Source: a bacterium
Lineage (GTDB): Bacteria > Myxococcota_A > UBA9160 > SZUA-336
Length of the DNA stretch: 49,032 nucleotides
NCBI GenBank assembly: GCA_024226335.1
Contig: JAAELY010000234.1
Location: forward strand, 1-49,032
Direction of reading: 5' to 3'
Position 1 is the stretch's first letter; each line of letters starts with the position of its first letter. Shown piece by piece: positions 42,624-49,032 of the stretch. The notes beneath the pieces are model-generated. The model was not told the origin of the DNA. It ran no database searches and saw nothing but the letters and a program-made list of their open reading frames with translations. Both the position numbers and the translations under genes were made by a program.

Positions 42624-42634
42624 GGGGGGGGGGG
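42624..42634. repeat. G11 homopolymer downstream of Spy-like gene 2
   Basis: Eleven consecutive G, then A and four more G, in the gap between the Spy-like stop and the 17-bp hairpin. It is the second G11 in the window, the other being at 8231-8241. It could slip, or mark low-quality consensus. Confidence 0.55.
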
Positions 42635-42639
42635 AGGGG

Positions 42640-43101
42640 TCAGAAGTCCCGGCGCGGTCCTTTGCCCCGCTCTCCCCGCTCGCCTCGCTGAGCGCGCTTC
42701 TGCTCGTGCTGTTCGCGGAGCTGAGCGCGCTGTTCAGGGGTGAGTAGCGCCGATACGGCCAGCATCGTGCGCAGGCGTTGCTTATTGGCGGCCGTCTTCA
42801 ATAGACCGACTTCATCGGCGGCCGCCATCACGGCAGCCTCGTCGGGGGTATCGGCCTCGAGCAGGCTGCGCATCTGATCTTCGGCTTCGCGCACCTTCTG
42901 GCGCAGGTTTCGTCCCTCGGTGCGCGAACTGTCGAGGATTTCGAATACGGATGTGCGCGTCTGCTCATCGAGGCCGAGTTGCTCGATGGCCTGCTCCATG
43001 CCGTGGCCTCCGCCGGGCCGCGCGGAAGCGACCAGGGGCAGGACGATCAACGTCGCAACTGCGAGTGCCGTGAAGCCGATCTTGGAAGGGAAAGGGATCA
43101 T
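42640..43101 (-). CDS. Spy/CpxP-like periplasmic protein 2
   Basis: A 153-residue secreted protein starting at ATG 43101 with AGGAGA upstream. Its signal is KIGFTALAVATLIVLPLVAS followed by ARP. The body has the Spy/CpxP features LDEQTRTSVFEIL, a DTPDEAAV hinge like that of Spy-like protein 1 (RPDEAAI), LLTPEQRAQLREQHE, and a basic tail. It is the first gene of the block and a clear paralogue of the protein at 40973. A frame extension to 43212 runs into sequence divergent from fhs and lacks a ribosome site. Confidence 0.83.
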   Translation of the reverse strand: MIPFPSKIGFTALAVATLIVLPLVASARPGGGHGMEQAIEQLGLDEQTRTSVFEILDSSRTEGRNLRQKVREAEDQMRSLLEADTPDEAAVMAAADEVGLLKTAANKQRLRTMLAVSALLTPEQRAQLREQHEQKRAQRGERGERGKGPRRDF

Positions 43102-43268
43102 GGGTGTTCTCCTGGAAAGATTTTGGACTCGTCTACTTGGAACCCGATGAGTCCGGTTCGGATTACCGCAGGTCAGGCCCAAAGCCCGCTTGCCTACAAT
43201 CGCTCGTGACATTTCTTCCGCGGGCTCGATGCTATCTTCGCGTGAGCTTGGAATCTGAAGGGGGCCCG

Positions 43269-44939
43269 ATGAAGACCGATGTTGAAATTGCCAGAGCGGC
43301 TACACCGAGGCCGATCAGCGAAGTTGCGCAGGAACTCGGACTCGGCGAAGACGATCTGCACCACTACGGCCGGGACGTCGCGAAAATCGACCTCGATGTT
43401 CTCGATCGTCCGCGACGACGCAAGAGTGCGTCGCGGCTCGTGCTGGTATCGGCCATCACGCCAACGCCAGCGGGCGAGGGCAAGACGACAACCAGCATCG
43501 GGCTGGCCGATGCGCTCTCACGGATTGGAGAGTCGGTGTGTCTGGCCCTGCGCGAGCCTTCGTTGGGGCCGTGCATGGGAGTCAAGGGCGGCGCTGCGGG
43601 CGGGGGCCATAGCCAGGTGATTCCGATGGAGCGCATCAACCTGCATTTCACCGGAGATTTTCACGCCATCACTGCGGCCAACAATCTGCTCTCTGCGATG
43701 CTCGACAACCACATCCACCAGGGCAATGGCCTCGACATCGACGTGCGCCGGATTCTCTGGCGACGAGTGCTCGACGTCAACGATCGGGCCTTGCGTCACG
43801 CGATCGTGGGTCTGGGCGGCCCGACACACGGCGTCCCACGTGAGGCGGGCTTCGATATCACGGCGGCTTCGGAAGTGATGGCGATCCTCTGCCTCGCAAA
43901 GGATGCCGACGACCTGCGCGAGCGCCTAGATCGCACACTCATCGCGTTTAGTCGTACGGGAAACCCGATCACCGCGCGGGATCTCGGCGCGAGTGGAGCA
44001 ATGCACGCCTTGCTTCACGAAGCTCTGCGACCCAATCTGGTCCAGACCCTCGAAGGCACACCCGCGCTCATTCACGGCGGACCCTTCGCCAATATCGCCC
44101 ACGGCTGCAATAGCGTGTTCGCCACGCGAATGGCATTGCACACGGCCGACTGGTGCGTGACCGAAGCCGGGTTCGGTTTCGATCTCGGCGCAGAGAAGTT
44201 CTTCGACATCAAGTGTCAGAGTGCCGGACTCGACACCGCAGCGGTCGTTCTGGTGGCCACGATTCGCGCACTCAAGATGCACGGCGGGCGCAAGCGCAGT
44301 GAACTGGGCGAAATCGATCCCGACGCGGTACGTCGCGGCCTTCCCAATCTGGAGAAGCACCTCGAGAGTATTGCCTGTTTCGGTGAGCGCCCGGTCGTCG
44401 CCATCAACCGATTTGCCCAGGACACGGCTGAGGAGGTTGCCGTCGTGCGCGAGTGTTGTGAGGCGCTAGGAGTTCCCGTGGCCGCCACCGATCACCACGC
44501 ACGTGGCGGCGAAGGGGCGGAAGGTCTGGCCCGAACCCTCGTGCAACACGCGGAGACGACGGGTGAAGCCTTTCGCCCGCTCTACGACTGGAGCGATGCC
44601 GTCGAAGACAAGATCTCGGCCGTCGCCCAGGCGATGTACGGCGCCGATGCGGTTTCGTACACGAAGAACGCCAAACGGGACCTGCGAGAGATCGAGTCCC
44701 TCGGTTTCGCGGGACTGCCCGTGTGCATCGCCAAGATCCCGGGTTCACTCTCGGACGACGCCAGGCTTCGCGGGCGGCCCCGCGATTTCAACATCACGGT
44801 TCGAGGTATCCGGGTGAACGCGGGCGCCGGTTTTCTCGTAGTCCTGACCGGCGACATCATGCGCATGCCGGGACTGCCGGGTCGTCCACTGGCCGAGAGC
44901 ATCGACGTGCGAAACGGTCGCATCGAAGGTCTCTCCTAG
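43269..44939 (+). CDS. fhs: Formate-tetrahydrofolate ligase
   Basis: A 556-residue protein of usual FTHFS length. It ligates formate to THF using ATP, giving 10-formyl-THF. Visible features are the P-loop TPTPAGEGKTTTSIGLADAL at 64-83, the signature REPSLGPCMGVKGGAAGGG, NLHFTGDFHAITAANNLL and DITAASEVMAILCLAKD. ATG 43269 has GAAGGGGG upstream. It stands alone and supplies one-carbon units for purine synthesis, including the AICAR transformylase encoded here. Use in a Wood-Ljungdahl route cannot be judged. Confidence 0.95.
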   Translation: MKTDVEIARAATPRPISEVAQELGLGEDDLHHYGRDVAKIDLDVLDRPRRRKSASRLVLVSAITPTPAGEGKTTTSIGLADALSRIGESVCLALREPSLGPCMGVKGGAAGGGHSQVIPMERINLHFTGDFHAITAANNLLSAMLDNHIHQGNGLDIDVRRILWRRVLDVNDRALRHAIVGLGGPTHGVPREAGFDITAASEVMAILCLAKDADDLRERLDRTLIAFSRTGNPITARDLGASGAMHALLHEALRPNLVQTLEGTPALIHGGPFANIAHGCNSVFATRMALHTADWCVTEAGFGFDLGAEKFFDIKCQSAGLDTAAVVLVATIRALKMHGGRKRSELGEIDPDAVRRGLPNLEKHLESIACFGERPVVAINRFAQDTAEEVAVVRECCEALGVPVAATDHHARGGEGAEGLARTLVQHAETTGEAFRPLYDWSDAVEDKISAVAQAMYGADAVSYTKNAKRDLREIESLGFAGLPVCIAKIPGSLSDDARLRGRPRDFNITVRGIRVNAGAGFLVVLTGDIMRMPGLPGRPLAESIDVRNGRIEGLS

Positions 44940-45024
44940 CCGAGGAACCGGAGTCTTGGGTCCGCTTTTTCATAGTGCTTCTGGGTGAGGCACTGTTCGG
45001 GATGACAGGGTTGAGGTGAACACT

Positions 45025-45813
45025 CTACCCCTTCGGCATACCCGCGTTGCCGCCTTCTTCCCAGGCCCTGTCCCACTCAACCTCTCGAGAGAAATGTTTG
45101 AAAATTGGGTAGGGGTGTGAGTTCCAGTAGGTCAGGCCGGTGGGGCCGCCCTTTGGCAGTGTCGCCACAAACTTCGCGTGCGGATAGACCGCTTCGCAAG
45201 GCTGCATATGGAGCATGTCGCGCCCCCAGATACTCGAGTTTGTCATGCCGGGAATGATGCCATTGCACAAGATATCGAGATCGAGCGCCCGCATTTCATT
45301 GGCCACCGTGCGCGTCAGGATGACTGCACCCGCCTTGGAGGTGCCATAGGGTGACGTCCCGGGCGCTGTGCCCTCTGCGGCGCGCGAAATAACATTGATG
45401 ATACGGCCAAAACCAACCTGGATCATATGCGGCAAGACCGCATGAGTGAGACGTGCAAGGCCGATCAGATTGACATCAATGACCCGTTGCCACTTGTCGA
45501 AGTCCACCTCGTGAAAGGGCGCCTGCCACGCGATGCCTGCATTATTGATGAGGATGTCGATGGAGCCGAAGCGATCCATGGCAGCGCGTACAAGGCCGTG
45601 AACATCTTCTGCATTGGCGACGTCGCAGCGCTGTACCAGAAATGTGCCTTCGTGCTCGGTGACCGTTTCCGCAAGCCCGGCTTCGTTCATGTCGCACGCG
45701 ACGACATTGGCACCATCGGCAGCGAACCCTCTTGCGAGGGCCTGACCAATTCCCGCTCCTGCGCCGGTCACAAGAATGGTCTTGCCTTCAACACCTAAAG
45801 CTCCGTCAGTCAT
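45025..45813 (-). CDS. SDR family oxidoreductase
   Basis: A 262-residue classical SDR: TGAGAGIG at 16-23, NNAG at 90-93, Ser143, and Tyr156-x3-Lys160 (YGTSK). An Asp after strand 2 (VVACDMN) favours NAD(H). The C-terminus is unusual for an SDR (MTNSSIWGRDMLHMQPCEAV, then PIFKHFSREVEWD). Base composition appears lower in GC than its neighbours, with more A/T third positions, which could point to recent acquisition beside the tRNA gene. The function is unknown. Confidence 0.88.
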   Translation of the reverse strand: MTDGALGVEGKTILVTGAGAGIGQALARGFAADGANVVACDMNEAGLAETVTEHEGTFLVQRCDVANAEDVHGLVRAAMDRFGSIDILINNAGIAWQAPFHEVDFDKWQRVIDVNLIGLARLTHAVLPHMIQVGFGRIINVISRAAEGTAPGTSPYGTSKAGAVILTRTVANEMRALDLDILCNGIIPGMTNSSIWGRDMLHMQPCEAVYPHAKFVATLPKGGPTGLTYWNSHPYPIFKHFSREVEWDRAWEEGGNAGMPKG

Positions 45814-45992
45814 ATCAAGCCCTTTCTTCGGGGAGCGATGGAATTGCCTGCGGAGCCAAGATCAGCAGGGGCCTCGACAAGGCGGGCGACAGAACCTCTT
45901 ACGCCCGCCCGGAGCCTCTTACGCGGATCGGTTCCGGACCTGCATGTGATCTTGCCGGTCATTCGGATCGACCGGGTTCTACGCCGGACTCC

Positions 45993-46070
45993 TGGGGTGG
46001 ACGAGGGGATTCGAACCCCCGACTTCCGAGACCACAACCCGGCGCTCTAACCAACTGAGCTACGCCCACC
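45993..46070 (-). tRNA. tRNA-His (GTG anticodon)
   Basis: The cloverleaf reads on the minus strand: acceptor GTGGGCG/CGTCCAC with one G-U, D arm GCTC/GAGC, anticodon stem CCGGG/CTCGG with loop TTGTGGT (anticodon GTG at 46033-46035), T arm GGGGG TTCGAAT CCCCT. The extra G(-1) typical of tRNA-His is encoded at 46070 opposite the discriminator C, and the CCA end is encoded at 45993-45995. Confidence 0.96.
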
Positions 46071-46128
46071 GCGAGGAATGTGTCCGTTGTTCTGCGCCGG
46101 GGCGCTTCCCGGTGGACACGGGAAGACC

Positions 46129-46157
46129 ATCTTAGGGCTACGCCCCGAATGCCGCAA
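46129..46157 (-). promoter_or_regulatory. Candidate sigma-70 promoter for tRNA-His
   Basis: On the minus strand TTGCGG (46152-46157) and TAAGAT (46129-46134) are 17 bases apart, giving a leader of about 50 bases before the tRNA. That leader holds a small hairpin (CTTCCC/GGGAAG, 46105-46125). Confidence 0.3.
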
Positions 46158-46203
46158 TGTAAGTTTTCGCCGACTTTCGATCCGGCTGCGCGGCGGCGAC
46201 GAT

Positions 46204-46236
46204 TTGACAGATCAGAGTCCGTGCCCAGACTTTAGG
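46204..46236 (+). promoter_or_regulatory. Candidate sigma-70 promoter for clpB
   Basis: A perfect TTGACA -35 box lies at 46204-46209. The -10 is poor: AGACTT at 17 bases or TTTAGG at 21. No sigma-32-type CTTGAA box was seen, unlike clpB in enterobacteria. Confidence 0.3.
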
Positions 46237-46276
46237 CAGCGGCAAGTGTTGGAAAACGTTGCGGAAAGGGATTTTC

Positions 46277-48895
<2,619 letters not shown>

Positions 48896-49032
48896 CCCTG
48901 ATCCGTCCTACCGCCTCGGCGAAAACCGCCTTCGGCTCGCGCCCGAGCACGCGCTTCGCGGTCGTACTCGACCGCGCTCATCCTCACTTGGGTGAAACCC
49001 AAGCTCCGGTGAGCAAGGCCTGCGTGCGACCC
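48896..49032. other. Window edge, no assignable gene
   Basis: These 137 bases after clpB hold no recognisable gene. A hairpin (TTGGGT, GAA loop, ACCCAA) lies at about 48988-49002, with CTCAC/GTGAG flanks. Short frames on both strands run off the edge but match nothing I know. Confidence 0.4.

Noticed and set aside
43102-43268. ZTP riboswitch upstream of formate-THF ligase
   Set aside because: The leader is short and carries the divergent Spy-like ribosome site and signal region; no pfl core was visible.
45814-46276. Integrated element at tRNA-His
   Set aside because: No integrase and no repeated copy of the tRNA 3' end was found nearby.
46071-46276. Heat-shock sigma-32 promoter or CIRCE element upstream of clpB
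   Set aside because: Neither a CTTGAA/CCCCAT pair nor the CIRCE inverted repeat is present.

Overview
The window is GC-rich DNA (roughly 60-65 % by eye) packed with short operons on both strands. Many genes start with GTG or TTG and many are translationally coupled. No gene here fixes the taxonomy. TSP3 and IPTL-CTERM-like secreted proteins, a selenoprotein, an ECF41-type sigma factor, PilZ, an SCP2-thiolase-like enzyme and several short-chain dehydrogenases together suggest an uncultured deltaproteobacterial-grade organism (Myxococcota, Desulfobacterota or Binatota relatives). That placement is inference. No phage, plasmid, IS or CRISPR signature was seen; this is ordinary chromosome with some unusual genes.

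Layout. 1-3901: two secreted surface-type proteins, one TSP3/dockerin-like and one with an Ig-like repeat and a C-terminal sorting tail. 3972-9222: EamA transporter, rhomboid protease coupled to a phospholipase-D-like enzyme, GNAT acetyltransferase, PAN lipoprotein, PilZ protein, a 46-residue membrane microprotein and a long quasi-palindrome. 9223-13283: stand-alone AICAR transformylase, crotonase and methyltransferase in one operon, then alpha/beta hydrolase and Fe-S uracil-DNA glycosylase in the opposite direction. 13355-15098: zinc alcohol dehydrogenase followed by a UGSC-family selenoprotein whose in-frame UGA is followed by a bacterial SECIS hairpin. 15121-18926: a coupled sugar nucleotidyltransferase and glucuronokinase-like GHMP kinase, then a secreted alkylsulfatase-like metallo-beta-lactamase protein. 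19111-23785: a small membrane protein, a 601-residue protein of unrecognised function with nitronate-monooxygenase-like motifs, and a VWA/MoxR pair with a 49-residue ORF upstream. 23934-28269: GPH transporter coupled to a nucleotide-pyrophosphatase-like phosphodiesterase, then SDR and VOC proteins. 28279-34915: DUF885 peptidase, ECF41 sigma coupled to an FAD oxidoreductase, tyrosine phosphatase and a second GPH transporter. 34994-40962: VIT-type metal transporter, DHDPR-like dehydrogenase, GH106-like glycosidase and a thiolase-like protein lacking the usual cysteine. 40973-43101: an ECF sigma/anti-sigma pair flanked by two Spy/CpxP-type periplasmic proteins. 43269-end: formate-THF ligase, an SDR, tRNA-His and clpB.

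How the genes work together. Formate-THF ligase makes the 10-formyl-THF that AICAR transformylase uses. The kinase and nucleotidyltransferase could form a uronate-to-UDP-sugar salvage route. The Spy-sigma-anti-sigma block looks like a Cnr-type envelope or metal-stress switch. The strongest single observation is the UGSC selenoprotein, which naive gene calling splits into two ORFs. The next most interesting are the 601-residue family, the Spy/ECF module with its perfect 17-bp hairpin, and two genes whose N-termini seem to need a CTG start overlapping the upstream stop (CTGA).
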